A DNA stretch of 64,000 nt, from positions 1,674,001-1,738,000 of the forward strand of contig NC_018721.1 in the NCBI RefSeq assembly GCF_000153485.2, written 5' to 3'. Source of the DNA: Psychroflexus torquis ATCC 700755. Lineage in GTDB: Bacteria > Bacteroidota > Bacteroidia > Flavobacteriales > Flavobacteriaceae. The stretch's first letter is position 1, and every line of letters begins with the position of its first letter. The position numbers were made by a program, and so were the translations under genes. Below, piece by piece: positions 55,337 to 63,874 of this stretch. The notes under the pieces are model-generated. The model had not been told where the DNA came from and did no database searches. It saw only the letters and a program-made list of their open reading frames with translations.

Positions 55337-56386
55337 TTATTTTATAATATTTATAACTAATTTATCAAAACCATTAATTGAGTCAAATCTTGTTTTTTTT
55401 TTGTTTTTCATTAAATGGATCATGGAATAACCATCATGACCAAATATGCTGGCATACATGAGTAAGGATGAAACAAAGCCTACCACTTTCAAGTTTTGAG
55501 AGTTTAAAAAAAGCCCTTCTGCTAAAGTGTTATTAGGAATAATATTAAATTTAAAACCTAACTCATCTAGCAAGCCTGTTAACCTTGAATCCAGATCTTT
55601 TTTAGATGGTCTCAACTTTAGGTATATTTCACTATTATCTTTCGCAATAACAAGCCTCTTGAAAGTGAGTCCAAGAATTCTCTTATACTCTTCATCAGTT
55701 ATTCCATATTTATCGGGATAGGTTTCCTCAACTATTACAATAGCATTATTTAATTGAATTGATGATGATAGTATATTTAGTTCTTCCTTGTCGAAATTGG
55801 GCTTAACCTGAATCTTTTGGGCAGAATTGATTTCTGGGTAGCAATAATTGCTTAAACAATAATAACTTCTAGTTTTTTCATATTGATAGGACTGCGAATG
55901 GTATGGTAGTGAATGCAAGGCTGAGGTATAGCCACGAAGTAACCTAAGGACTTCTCTTAAAGTGTTAGGATATGTTTTGTTTCTGAATTGATCTGAAACA
56001 GCAGTTCTTGTAAAATCCTCTAAGGATTGGGGTAACATATAGCTGTCGGTTCCTTCTTCAAAAAAATGAAAAGCTTTACAATTTTCATGAGTCACCAATA
56101 ACTTTTGGTAAGTATGCATGATATCAACATAGGCTGTAAACTTACTTGAACCAATTATATCTTTAACGTAAAAATCAAATGCTTTTCCAACATTAAAACT
56201 AGCGAATTTAGACCACCAAGACTGGTTAATCTCTGAAAATGCCGGTATCACCATACCAAAGGGGATAGGTAAGGTATAGTTTGATGAAATAACCACCACA
56301 TCTTCTTGATTCAATTTTTCCTGACTTACGATAGAAAAGGCCATTAGAAAAGTGATGGGTGAATGTATAGTGAATATGTGCTTCAT
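55337..56386 (-). CDS. Sialyltransferase/polysialyltransferase-like glycosyltransferase
   Basis: A 349-residue soluble protein with no signal peptide. KAFHFFEEGTDSYMLPQ near residue 105 resembles the (D/E)(D/E)G acidic motif of bacterial sialyltransferases (GT52 and polysialyltransferase types). YLKLRPSKKDLDS near residue 262 resembles the His/Pro-type motif, and VGFVSSLLMYASIFGHDGYS near residue 308 the serine-rich CMP-binding stretch. The gene lies directly downstream of a CMP-sugar synthetase set, which supports use of a CMP-activated donor. The exact family is uncertain. Confidence 0.55.
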   Translation of the reverse strand: MKHIFTIHSPITFLMAFSIVSQEKLNQEDVVVISSNYTLPIPFGMVIPAFSEINQSWWSKFASFNVGKAFDFYVKDIIGSSKFTAYVDIMHTYQKLLVTHENCKAFHFFEEGTDSYMLPQSLEDFTRTAVSDQFRNKTYPNTLREVLRLLRGYTSALHSLPYHSQSYQYEKTRSYYCLSNYCYPEINSAQKIQVKPNFDKEELNILSSSIQLNNAIVIVEETYPDKYGITDEEYKRILGLTFKRLVIAKDNSEIYLKLRPSKKDLDSRLTGLLDELGFKFNIIPNNTLAEGLFLNSQNLKVVGFVSSLLMYASIFGHDGYSMIHLMKNKKKTRFDSINGFDKLVINIIK

Positions 56387-56405
56387 ATTATAGTGTTCAG
56401 GAATC

Positions 56406-57032
56406 TTAATTGCGAAACTTTAACTCTACATCGCTCTTAGCCATTAAGCTGCGGTTAGTATTGTACGCCATAAAATATATATTATTAGCACGTGCCGCTT
56501 CATAATCATTTATTGCATCTCCAATTAAAAGAGTCTTAGATAAATCATAAGCCATCGCTTTGAGTAAATCTTTAACAATTTCATTTTTAGGCTTTGGAGA
56601 ACCATGAATACTGATGAAATTGTCGGATATGCCTAATTTAGAACATAAAAATCTTAATTCTTCTTGGTCTGAACCTGAAGCAATATGGAAGTTATATTTT
56701 TCTACATTACTTTTTATGAAGGAAACTGTTTCTTCAATAAGTATCTCTTTATTCGTCATCAGTTCTTTCATTATTCTACTGAACTTTTCTGCATAAATTT
56801 TAATTGTTTTGTCATTTACATTTTCTTTTCTAATTTCTTCAAAAAAGTAATGAAATTTCACATACCTAGAGAGTCCCCCATTTTCCCTGTGGAACTCAAG
56901 CAATGCTTTTACTTCATCTTTAGGAAAAGTCGCAAGAACCGCTCTAAATCCTTTTTCTCTAATGGAGTTTGATTCAACAATTACGCCATCAAAATCCCAG
57001 ATGATATTTTCTATCTTTGGTTTTGCGCCCAT
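56406..57032 (-). CDS. HAD-superfamily phosphatase
   Basis: A 208-residue HAD hydrolase: catalytic Asp13 and Asp15 in IIWDFDGVIVES, motif II Ser in IASGSDQEE near residue 121, a Lys in SPKPKNEIVKDLL and the acidic motif LLIGDAINDYEAA near residue 166. These enzymes dephosphorylate small sugar phosphates. In a CMP-sugar-acid pathway it could act like the phosphatases of the Kdn and Kdo routes. It overlaps the epimerase gene upstream by 22 bases. Confidence 0.82.
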   Translation of the reverse strand: MGAKPKIENIIWDFDGVIVESNSIREKGFRAVLATFPKDEVKALLEFHRENGGLSRYVKFHYFFEEIRKENVNDKTIKIYAEKFSRIMKELMTNKEILIEETVSFIKSNVEKYNFHIASGSDQEELRFLCSKLGISDNFISIHGSPKPKNEIVKDLLKAMAYDLSKTLLIGDAINDYEAARANNIYFMAYNTNRSLMAKSDVELKFRN

Positions 57033-57931
57033 GCTATCATTTTTTTTATACCTGTAATGTGTTTGATTTTAGGTTTCCACCCAAAATCTTTCATCAAACT
57101 ATAATTAGAACCAAATATGCCGAATTGATCGCCCTGTGTCCCTTCAATTTCCTTTACCGATATATTACCTAAAACAGCTTTAATAGAAGTAATCATCTCC
57201 TTAACCTTCACGGGATATGCATTTGCCACATTGTATACACTGTAGGGATTTGATAAGTCTGTAGTTACTAATAGGGAAACCACTTCCACTACATCATCAA
57301 TGTAAACTAAGTCTCTAAAGCGTTCTAGGCTTCCTTTTACTTTTATTTGGCCGTCTTTGAGGGCCTGTGCTAGATATATACTAAGCATACCTTGCTTTAG
57401 ATTAGCGAGGTTCTGCCCGGGTCCATAAACATTAAACAGCCGCAATGAAACCACTTTTAAATCACTATTGCTATAAATGTTTAAATAGTGTTCACTAGCT
57501 AGTTTTCCAACGGCATATAAGGATTTAGGCATTGTAACGGATTCTTCTGTTACTGGCAAATTTTCATGGTCTCCATAAACAGACATACTGCTAGCATAAA
57601 TAAATTTTCTTATGCCCTTAAGTTTGGCATAATTCAATAGAAGTAAGGTAGATGTGGTATTACTTTTTTGATCAGCTAATGGATCATTAAAACTCACTTC
57701 TCCTGAACTTTGACCAGCAAAATGAAGAATTGTGTCAACATTATAGTTTTGAAGTTGACTTATGGTTTCGGGATCACCACAATCTCCTTCAATTAAAATA
57801 GTATTCTTAGGTAAATTAGACCTGTAACCCGTAGAAAAATTATCTATAGTTAATGTCTTGAAACCCAAATTATTCAAGCTATGGGCTATTGCTGAACCGA
57901 TAAAACCGGCTGCTCCAGTTATTAAAATCAT
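57011..57931 (-). CDS. NAD-dependent sugar epimerase/dehydratase
   Basis: A 306-residue extended SDR enzyme: ILITGAAGFIGSAIA (residues 2-16) binds NAD, YASSMSVYGD near residue 113 and YAVGK near residue 138 form the active site, and RLFNVYGPGQNLANLKQGML is the substrate loop. It resembles UDP-glucose 4-epimerase-like and related dehydratases. Position inside the CMP-sugar set suggests it changes the sugar precursor of the keto-acid. It overlaps its neighbours on both sides (4 bases with the cytidylyltransferase). Confidence 0.85.
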   Translation of the reverse strand: MILITGAAGFIGSAIAHSLNNLGFKTLTIDNFSTGYRSNLPKNTILIEGDCGDPETISQLQNYNVDTILHFAGQSSGEVSFNDPLADQKSNTTSTLLLLNYAKLKGIRKFIYASSMSVYGDHENLPVTEESVTMPKSLYAVGKLASEHYLNIYSNSDLKVVSLRLFNVYGPGQNLANLKQGMLSIYLAQALKDGQIKVKGSLERFRDLVYIDDVVEVVSLLVTTDLSNPYSVYNVANAYPVKVKEMITSIKAVLGNISVKEIEGTQGDQFGIFGSNYSLMKDFGWKPKIKHITGIKKMIAWAQNQR

Positions 57932-58638
57932 ACTATATTATTTTTTATTAACCACTCTTCAGATTTTTGAATATCTTCTAAGGAGTGAACATCAAAAGCT
58001 TCTTCCACTTCAAAATGTTTAATTTTATCTCCCATAAATGTCCATGGTTTTTGTCCTTTAGCTCGATCAATGGTATCTAGGTTTAATACCCAAAAATTAT
58101 GGGAGAGAAAGTAAGCGGGTGTTAAATCTTGTCTATTAGTACTTATAAATTGATTTGAAAAATCAAAAAACGGTTCTAGATATCCATCCTTATTAAGTCT
58201 TTTACACCTAAAAGGGTGATGGTCCATTTCCTGATATACAGGGACTGCTGCCGTAGCATGATTATCATTTAAAAGTAACTCAATACAAGCATCTATCCAC
58301 TCTGTTTTGATAGTTACAGAATTAGCAAGCATTACGACCAATATTTTGGGTTGAGCGCCATTTTCAGTCATTACTTTTAAGGCATGGTCTATGGCATCAA
58401 TATGTTGAGAAGTAGGAAGAGCTAGTTCTTCAGGTCTTTTTATGCGCTTATATTCGTAAGTTTCTGCTGCATTTAAAATTTTCTCACAATCACTAGATAC
58501 CCAAAGTGAATTAATGAATTTTGAACTTTTAGCGGCATTAGCTGGATATGAAAGCAAGGGTCTTTCCAAAACTGGAAGAACATTTTTATCAGTTAACGTA
58601 TTGTTGCCCCTACCTGTCAGTAAAGCTGCTATTTGCAT
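57928..58638 (-). CDS. CMP-sugar synthetase (acylneuraminate cytidylyltransferase family)
   Basis: A 236-residue nucleotidyltransferase of the NeuA/KdsB type. ALLTGRGNNTLTDKNVLPVL (residues 4-23) is a variant of the P-loop-like LxARxxSKRxxxKN motif, with GN replacing the usual Ser-Lys. HIDAIDHALKVM near residue 79 and AVPVYQEMDHHPFRCKRL near residue 135 follow the family. It should activate a ulosonic-type acid or an unusual sugar with CTP. No neuB or neuC gene is near; two aldolases take their place. It overlaps the aldolase gene by ten bases. Confidence 0.82.
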   Translation of the reverse strand: MQIAALLTGRGNNTLTDKNVLPVLERPLLSYPANAAKSSKFINSLWVSSDCEKILNAAETYEYKRIKRPEELALPTSQHIDAIDHALKVMTENGAQPKILVVMLANSVTIKTEWIDACIELLLNDNHATAAVPVYQEMDHHPFRCKRLNKDGYLEPFFDFSNQFISTNRQDLTPAYFLSHNFWVLNLDTIDRAKGQKPWTFMGDKIKHFEVEEAFDVHSLEDIQKSEEWLIKNNIV

Positions 58639-59345
58639 AATTCTGATTTTAGATTTTTTAACCCATTTATAAACAAATTGATATCTACTGAATAAGCAAT
58701 GTAATCGAAACCATTATTCACTAAAAATTGATAAGTCTCTATAGTATCTGCAAAGGAACCTAATCTGATATTTTTAGATTTTGCCATATCCTTGATTTTC
58801 ATTATTTCTTTTTTAACTTTTGGGTGCGAAATTTGGCCTGGAAAACCCAAAGATTGTGATAGATCATAGGGACCTATAAACAAAATATCGAATCCTTTTA
58901 AGGATAAGATCTCCTTCAAATTTTCAACCCCTTCTTTACCTTCAACTTGTAAAATTAAAAGATTTTTATTTGATTCTGTGAAATATTCTGCTTTGTTTTT
59001 TTCACCATAAGAAGCTGCAGAAACAAATCTACAAACCCCTCTATTTCCAATTGGATAAAAGCGAGAAGCATCAATTGCTGTTTTTGCTTCTTCAGCTGAA
59101 GAAATATTAGGGACTTGAACACCAAGAGCTCCTGCATCAAGAGCTGAACCTATCAAATTATGATTATTTCCACTCACTCTTACTATTGGGTTGATTTGAC
59201 CTGCTTTAGCAGCTCTTATATGATCATAAAGCCTTTCGCGTTGGACTGGTCCATGCTCTTGATCAATAATGACAAAATCTAAACCAGACAAACCAATTGC
59301 TTCAATAAAAGAACTGTCTGTTGTTTTTGAGAATATCCCTAGCAT
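58629..59345 (-). CDS. HpcH/HpaI-type aldolase
   Basis: A 238-residue class II (metal-dependent) aldolase of the HpcH/HpaI family: FVIIDQEHGPVQRERLYDHI near residue 24, IVRVSGNNHNLIGSALDAGA near residue 53 with the catalytic Arg, QVEGKEGVENL near residue 125 and FIGPYDLSQSLGF near residue 148. Members add pyruvate to aldehydes or reverse the reaction, giving 2-keto-4-hydroxy acids. It overlaps the CMP-sugar synthetase, so it probably makes (or shortens) the keto-acid that is then activated. Start ATG at 59345. Confidence 0.82.
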   Translation of the reverse strand: MLGIFSKTTDSSFIEAIGLSGLDFVIIDQEHGPVQRERLYDHIRAAKAGQINPIVRVSGNNHNLIGSALDAGALGVQVPNISSAEEAKTAIDASRFYPIGNRGVCRFVSAASYGEKNKAEYFTESNKNLLILQVEGKEGVENLKEILSLKGFDILFIGPYDLSQSLGFPGQISHPKVKKEIMKIKDMAKSKNIRLGSFADTIETYQFLVNNGFDYIAYSVDINLFINGLKNLKSELCK

Positions 59346-59756
59346 ATTTTTAAATTTAAAATCGAATGTAATTATTCTTAAGCATCATAAAGCAAACCAC
59401 CTGTTTGACTAAACAAAAAAACTTGTTTTGGCAGCAATAATTTATAGTTAGTGTCTGGTTGGAAACTTAACAATATTAAAATAGACTTAAAAAAATCTGT
59501 TTTAATATTGTTCTTGTCAGCTTATGTTGCATTTTAACTGGTTCAATACTACTGGCAAGCTTTGTGCAGCGTAATGACATGTGGCACATCTCCTATATAA
59601 ATAGAATTAAAATATTTCTGATCCTGAAAACAATATGGAATTAAAATTTTCTATTTAAGACCCAACAATAGATATTTAATTCTGCATTAATTTTAATGCT
59701 CAGATCTTCAAATAAATATCTTGACCCAACATGTTTAAACTAGATTATGTATATAT
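59346..59756. other. Non-coding spacer
   Basis: A 411-bp AT-rich gap with no recognisable gene. A short word CTGTTTGACTAAAC at about 59408 resembles the spacer of the hairpin arrays but stands alone without stems. It may hold a promoter for the aldolase to glycosyltransferase genes; no clear box is seen. Confidence 0.5.
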
Positions 59757-59781
59757 GTATATTCTAAATTTTAGAATATAC
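59757..59781 (-). terminator. Perfect palindrome across the stop codon of the aldolase-fusion gene
   Basis: Two 12-base arms, GTATATTCTAAA and its complement, around a single T. The TAG stop (59766-59764) lies inside. It may be a terminator-like or stabilising mRNA hairpin; a T-run is lacking, so the role is open. Confidence 0.5.
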
Positions 59782-61302
59782 AGAATCTCCCTTAAGCTCA
59801 GTATATTTTGTTGGAGTAAGGCTTACTAATTGAATGTTAAAATGATCTTTAATCTTAGAAAATAAGTGCTGGTTTTCTAAAAACAACTCTTGTTCTTTTT
59901 CACCTATATGATTTCCACTATACCCATCATATCCTGTTATGAACACCTTTTCAATTTTTAATGCCAATATACTTTGTAAAGCTAATGCTGTATGAGAATC
60001 TCTGTATAAGTCTGTAAACTCAACGCTTTCCAATTCAAAAGCATTATCTGTTAAGGATTTTGGAATATATGTCCCCATTTCTCTAGGATATGGAGGTAAA
60101 ATACACTTCCCTTTGATATTACTACCTTGAAAAACTTCTTCCAAACGATGACCTTCATTACCCACTAAGCAAAAATATTGGTCATTAGGTACATTCTCAA
60201 AGGACAAGGCATTTTTAGAACTTGCATGAATTACTATGATATTTGGATTGTTTATTAAAAAACGATCTATGGATTGTGTGTGGCTTGTGGCACTAGGACC
60301 ACCTCCAACAATTAGTGCTCCCGCATAGGTTTTTTCTTTACCAAAGTCTAATTCAGGCAATTTAGTGTTGTCAACCTTACCTTGACTTTGGTTATTCAAT
60401 GCACGTATGATCGAATTAAATGAGTAGTACCGCTTGCTTACCCATTCCATGACTTGCTTTTGCGGAAGGGAATTGGCTCCAGAAACCATATAGGGTAAAT
60501 TTGTACCCCATTCATAGTGTTTTTGTAATTTTGTAAAATCATCTACTGTTTTACTTAATTCATTGTATGGAAAATCCAGTAGACCTTTTGCATTTAAAAC
60601 CGTTAGCAACAATTCTGTTTTAAGATTACCAGCACCGCGACCCATTCCAGTTACAGTGGCGTCTACTATATCTATCCCTTCATGAATAGCCGTTAACGTA
60701 TTGGCCAATGCCATTTCTAAGTTATTATGACCATGGAATCCTAGTTTCACTTTGGTCTTAGAACGCACTAATGCAATAGTGTCTTTTACGTCTTGAGGAT
60801 ATACTCCTCCAAATGAATCCACCATATAAAAGTAATCTGCAACTTCGTCTACTTTTGGAATTAATTCTAAAAATTCTTTTTCATCTGCCCAAGTGGACAT
60901 ATACATCACATTGAACGCTACTTCAAAACCCAAACGTTTTACCTCCGCCGCTAAACTTAGAGCACGCTTAAAGTTTTTAGGATCAATTGCCATTCGCACC
61001 ATTGTAACTAAACCTGTTATAGGACTCAGTAAAGATTCTGCATCTGCTGCACGCACATCTTTTTCGTTCAATATAATCACAAGCTTTTTCTGACTAATGC
61101 TTTTTAAGCGCTGAAGTGTTTCTACAGGACAATAGAAATATTCTCCCAAATATTCTCCCATGGGTTGAGAACGATAACCAACTTCTAAGTATTCTACTGG
61201 TAGTTGATTAAAACTTTCTAAATAGGTTTTAACGATGTCTTGGTCAAAATCCCAATTGGTATAATAACCACCATCTCGGATGGTACAGTCAAGTATTTTC
61301 AT
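59764..61302 (-). CDS. HMGL-type aldolase fused to an MptE/DUF115-like domain
   Basis: A 512-residue two-domain protein. Residues 1-300 form a DRE-TIM (HMGL-like) barrel: LDCTIRDGGYYTNWDFD (4-20) with the metal-binding Asp, and GFHGHNNLEMALAN (188-201) with the two metal His, as in 4-hydroxy-2-oxovalerate aldolases. Residues 325-512 begin GALIVGGGPSATSH, a Rossmann-like nucleotide-binding domain resembling MptE/DUF115 proteins, which are related to Maf-type and sialyltransferase-like folds. The fusion suggests aldol chemistry linked to binding of a nucleotide or nucleotide sugar. It is the first gene of the CMP-sugar set. Confidence 0.8.
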   Translation of the reverse strand: MKILDCTIRDGGYYTNWDFDQDIVKTYLESFNQLPVEYLEVGYRSQPMGEYLGEYFYCPVETLQRLKSISQKKLVIILNEKDVRAADAESLLSPITGLVTMVRMAIDPKNFKRALSLAAEVKRLGFEVAFNVMYMSTWADEKEFLELIPKVDEVADYFYMVDSFGGVYPQDVKDTIALVRSKTKVKLGFHGHNNLEMALANTLTAIHEGIDIVDATVTGMGRGAGNLKTELLLTVLNAKGLLDFPYNELSKTVDDFTKLQKHYEWGTNLPYMVSGANSLPQKQVMEWVSKRYYSFNSIIRALNNQSQGKVDNTKLPELDFGKEKTYAGALIVGGGPSATSHTQSIDRFLINNPNIIVIHASSKNALSFENVPNDQYFCLVGNEGHRLEEVFQGSNIKGKCILPPYPREMGTYIPKSLTDNAFELESVEFTDLYRDSHTALALQSILALKIEKVFITGYDGYSGNHIGEKEQELFLENQHLFSKIKDHFNIQLVSLTPTKYTELKGDSVYSKI

Positions 61303-61899
61303 ATTAATTTAGTCTTGAATTTTTATTCCTTGAATTTTTAACTATAAGATTTAAAATTTTATCAAAAAATTTATCACGTAATTTTTATGCTCATCTTATT
61401 TCTTAATGAATTAAAACTAGTGTTCTATTTTAATATTTTCTTATGAAAAATAAAGGCTCTTTTTTTATTTTTTGATTTGTTTATGAGTATTAAAAATATC
61501 CACATCAATCATATGCATTAGAGTTTAAGGATTTTTTTTAATTCTAACATATTTTAGAGCAGAAAGGTTAAGTATATAATCATACTTTTTATCTGATTTT
61601 ATAAAAGCATTATACTCTAATGATCTAATGTGGAAGTTTGAAAATCAGCTTCTATATAACCAAAAGAGTTGTGGATATTTTTTACTAGCCTTACTAGATT
61701 TTCTTTTTAATATTTACTTTATATAATTTAAATGGATTTTTTTTGAATATTTATTTAGTTACAGCTTGTTTAATATAATCGGCTTTACTAAGTATGAGAA
61801 AAAATTACTAACAAATTTTAATCTTCGTTAATAATGTTTTGAAATATCATTTTCAAACAGTTCTTTATTTCGACCTGCAAAAGCTATAGTTTCATTTTT
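61303..61899. other. Non-coding spacer
   Basis: About 600 bp of very AT-rich sequence between the ABC transporter and the aldolase-fusion gene. I see no gene remnant and no clear promoter consensus. Confidence 0.5.
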
Positions 61900-63699
61900 T
61901 TATAATTGTTGACTACTAATCATTGTCGCAAACTCAGATGAATTTTCAATTAGTGTTTTATAGTCACCTTTTGCTTTAATCTCACCTTTATCTAATAAAA
62001 CTATTTGATCACAAGTTTTGACAGTACTTAGTCGATGGGCGATCATAATTATGGTATATTCTCCTTTTAAATCATCAATACTTTTTTGGATATTTTTCTC
62101 TGTTTTGGTGTCCAAAGCAGAAGTAGCTTCGTCCATAAGCAATATATCTACGTCCTTGTATAATTCTCGGGCGATGGATATACGTTGCTTTTGGCCACCA
62201 CTTAAAGTCACCCCATTATTACCTATCCTCTCCTCTTCCTTATCGGATAGATCACTTATAAAGCTACTCAGTTGTGATTTTTTTATAGCTTCTTGAAACC
62301 TTATTAAGTTTTCTTCATTCTTTTGGTCCCATAAGGTGACATTATTAAACAAAGTATCATCAAATATAATAGGTTCCTGAGTGATATAGCCAATGCGTCT
62401 TCTATAATTTACTAGCTCTATGCTGTGTATTGATTTTTGATTGATCAATAAATCTCCGTTGCTTGGTTTTAACAAACCTGCGAGAAGGTTGATTAAAGTA
62501 GTCTTCCCCGAACCACTTTCTCCAATAAACGCGATACTTTGTTTTGGTTTAATATTTAAATTTATGTTTCTTAAGACGGTGTTCTTTTTATTATAAGAGA
62601 AGCTAAGGTTTTTAAATTCAATGTTTTGAATTGAACTTACTTTATCATCACCATTTACTTCAGGGGAAGCTTGTAAACTTTTAGTAAAACTTTTCATATT
62701 ATCTATAGAACCTGAAAAGCTTAAAAACTTGTTGTAAGACGTTTGTATGCTTGATAGTGCTGTTAACCCCCTGTAAAAAAATAATAAACTCAACATAATT
62801 GTAGCTAAGCTTCCCTCTAATAATTCAACTTGTATTAAAATAACAGCTACAACAACTCCAATCATAAGAGGTTCTCTCATTCCTAACATAATACTGCTAA
62901 GTATGCCCATTTTTCTAGTAATAAACTCTATTTCATTAACTTTTTCTTTTAAAAAACGTTTGTAATCTATAATACTGGCAGTCGCTTTTAAATATTTATA
63001 AAAAGCTACGGATTGAATAATAAAACCCTGGAATAAATTATTGCTTTTCACTAAATCAAAAGATAAGAGTTTTGTCTTTTTGTACATAGAACTAAATAAC
63101 AGGTTTGTTAAAAAACCTCCCATAACTATTAACATCGCAAATTGTGGACTAGATATAACTGCTAAAGCGGCATAAGTCAACAACATGACAGATTGCTGAA
63201 GCATATCACTATAGGTTCTAAAACTTTGCATTACTCTTTCCACTTCGCCACTTAATGTATTTTGAATTTTACCAGCATCAGCACTGGTAAAAGCTTCATA
63301 ATTGTAATTGACTAATGCATCAATGTTTTCAAATCGTATTCTTGAAATAAAATATTGTTGGTATACCACTCTTAGATACCGTTCAAAGAATTTAGCAAAC
63401 CCTTTGCCTACAAAAAAGACAAGCATCGTCATCAGCACTACAACTAAATTTAATTCCAATCCAATGTTGTTTAAACCCTCTACAATAAATCCAAAATTCC
63501 CTAAAGCACTTGAACTTGCCTCTGCTTGATCTGAGGCAATCATACTTAATAAAGGTATAAACATAGTTAGCCCTAAACCATCTAGAAGACCTACCAAAAT
63601 ACTGGTGATTAATAAAAACCACATTCTGTATCCTAGATAAGAATAATAGTATGCGAAAGAACCCATGTACTTTTTAATAATATTTTTAATTAATTTCAT
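61900..63699 (-). CDS. ABC transporter, fused permease/ATPase (PglK/MsbA-like flippase)
   Basis: A 599-residue half-transporter. Six membrane helices span residues about 25-320, and the nucleotide-binding domain has Walker A GESGSGKTT (393-401), the signature TLSGGQKQRIS near residue 500, Walker B DILLMDEATSALD near residue 520 and the H-loop AHRLST. Homodimers of this type flip lipid-linked oligosaccharides or export glycans. No Wzx flippase was found, so this is the best candidate for moving the undecaprenyl-linked unit across the inner membrane. It is the most upstream gene of the locus in the window. Confidence 0.9.
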   Translation of the reverse strand: MKLIKNIIKKYMGSFAYYYSYLGYRMWFLLITSILVGLLDGLGLTMFIPLLSMIASDQAEASSSALGNFGFIVEGLNNIGLELNLVVVLMTMLVFFVGKGFAKFFERYLRVVYQQYFISRIRFENIDALVNYNYEAFTSADAGKIQNTLSGEVERVMQSFRTYSDMLQQSVMLLTYAALAVISSPQFAMLIVMGGFLTNLLFSSMYKKTKLLSFDLVKSNNLFQGFIIQSVAFYKYLKATASIIDYKRFLKEKVNEIEFITRKMGILSSIMLGMREPLMIGVVVAVILIQVELLEGSLATIMLSLLFFYRGLTALSSIQTSYNKFLSFSGSIDNMKSFTKSLQASPEVNGDDKVSSIQNIEFKNLSFSYNKKNTVLRNINLNIKPKQSIAFIGESGSGKTTLINLLAGLLKPSNGDLLINQKSIHSIELVNYRRRIGYITQEPIIFDDTLFNNVTLWDQKNEENLIRFQEAIKKSQLSSFISDLSDKEEERIGNNGVTLSGGQKQRISIARELYKDVDILLMDEATSALDTKTEKNIQKSIDDLKGEYTIIMIAHRLSTVKTCDQIVLLDKGEIKAKGDYKTLIENSSEFATMISSQQL

Positions 63700-63772
63700 T
63701 AAAGTTCTTGCTTAAAGAATTGTAGTATGTTATACTTATATAGCTTCATATATTTTAAGCTTGAAGATTGGC

Positions 63773-63874
63773 TTATATCTCGTGCATTTTTTTTCTTAGA
63801 TTTCGACTTGTTTGCCAAACTTTGAGATCTTCAAAGGTCTTGATAGCTTTTTGAAGCGAGATAACCGCAAACAT
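63773..63874 (-). pseudogene. Remnant of a four-helix-bundle (S23/IVP) protein gene
   Basis: From an ATG at 63874 the frame reads MFAVISLQKAIKTFEDLKVW, then QTSRNLRKKMHEI and a stop. TFEDLKVWQxxRxLRKK is the first helix of the S23/IVP family, as in the intact gene at 26212. The remaining helices are missing. The sequence from 63880 to the window end has no clear gene and no hairpin array. Confidence 0.65.

Noticed and set aside
59400-59425. Isolated CTGTTTGACTAAAC word as a fourth hairpin array
   Set aside because: No paired stems surround it, so it cannot be told from chance similarity.
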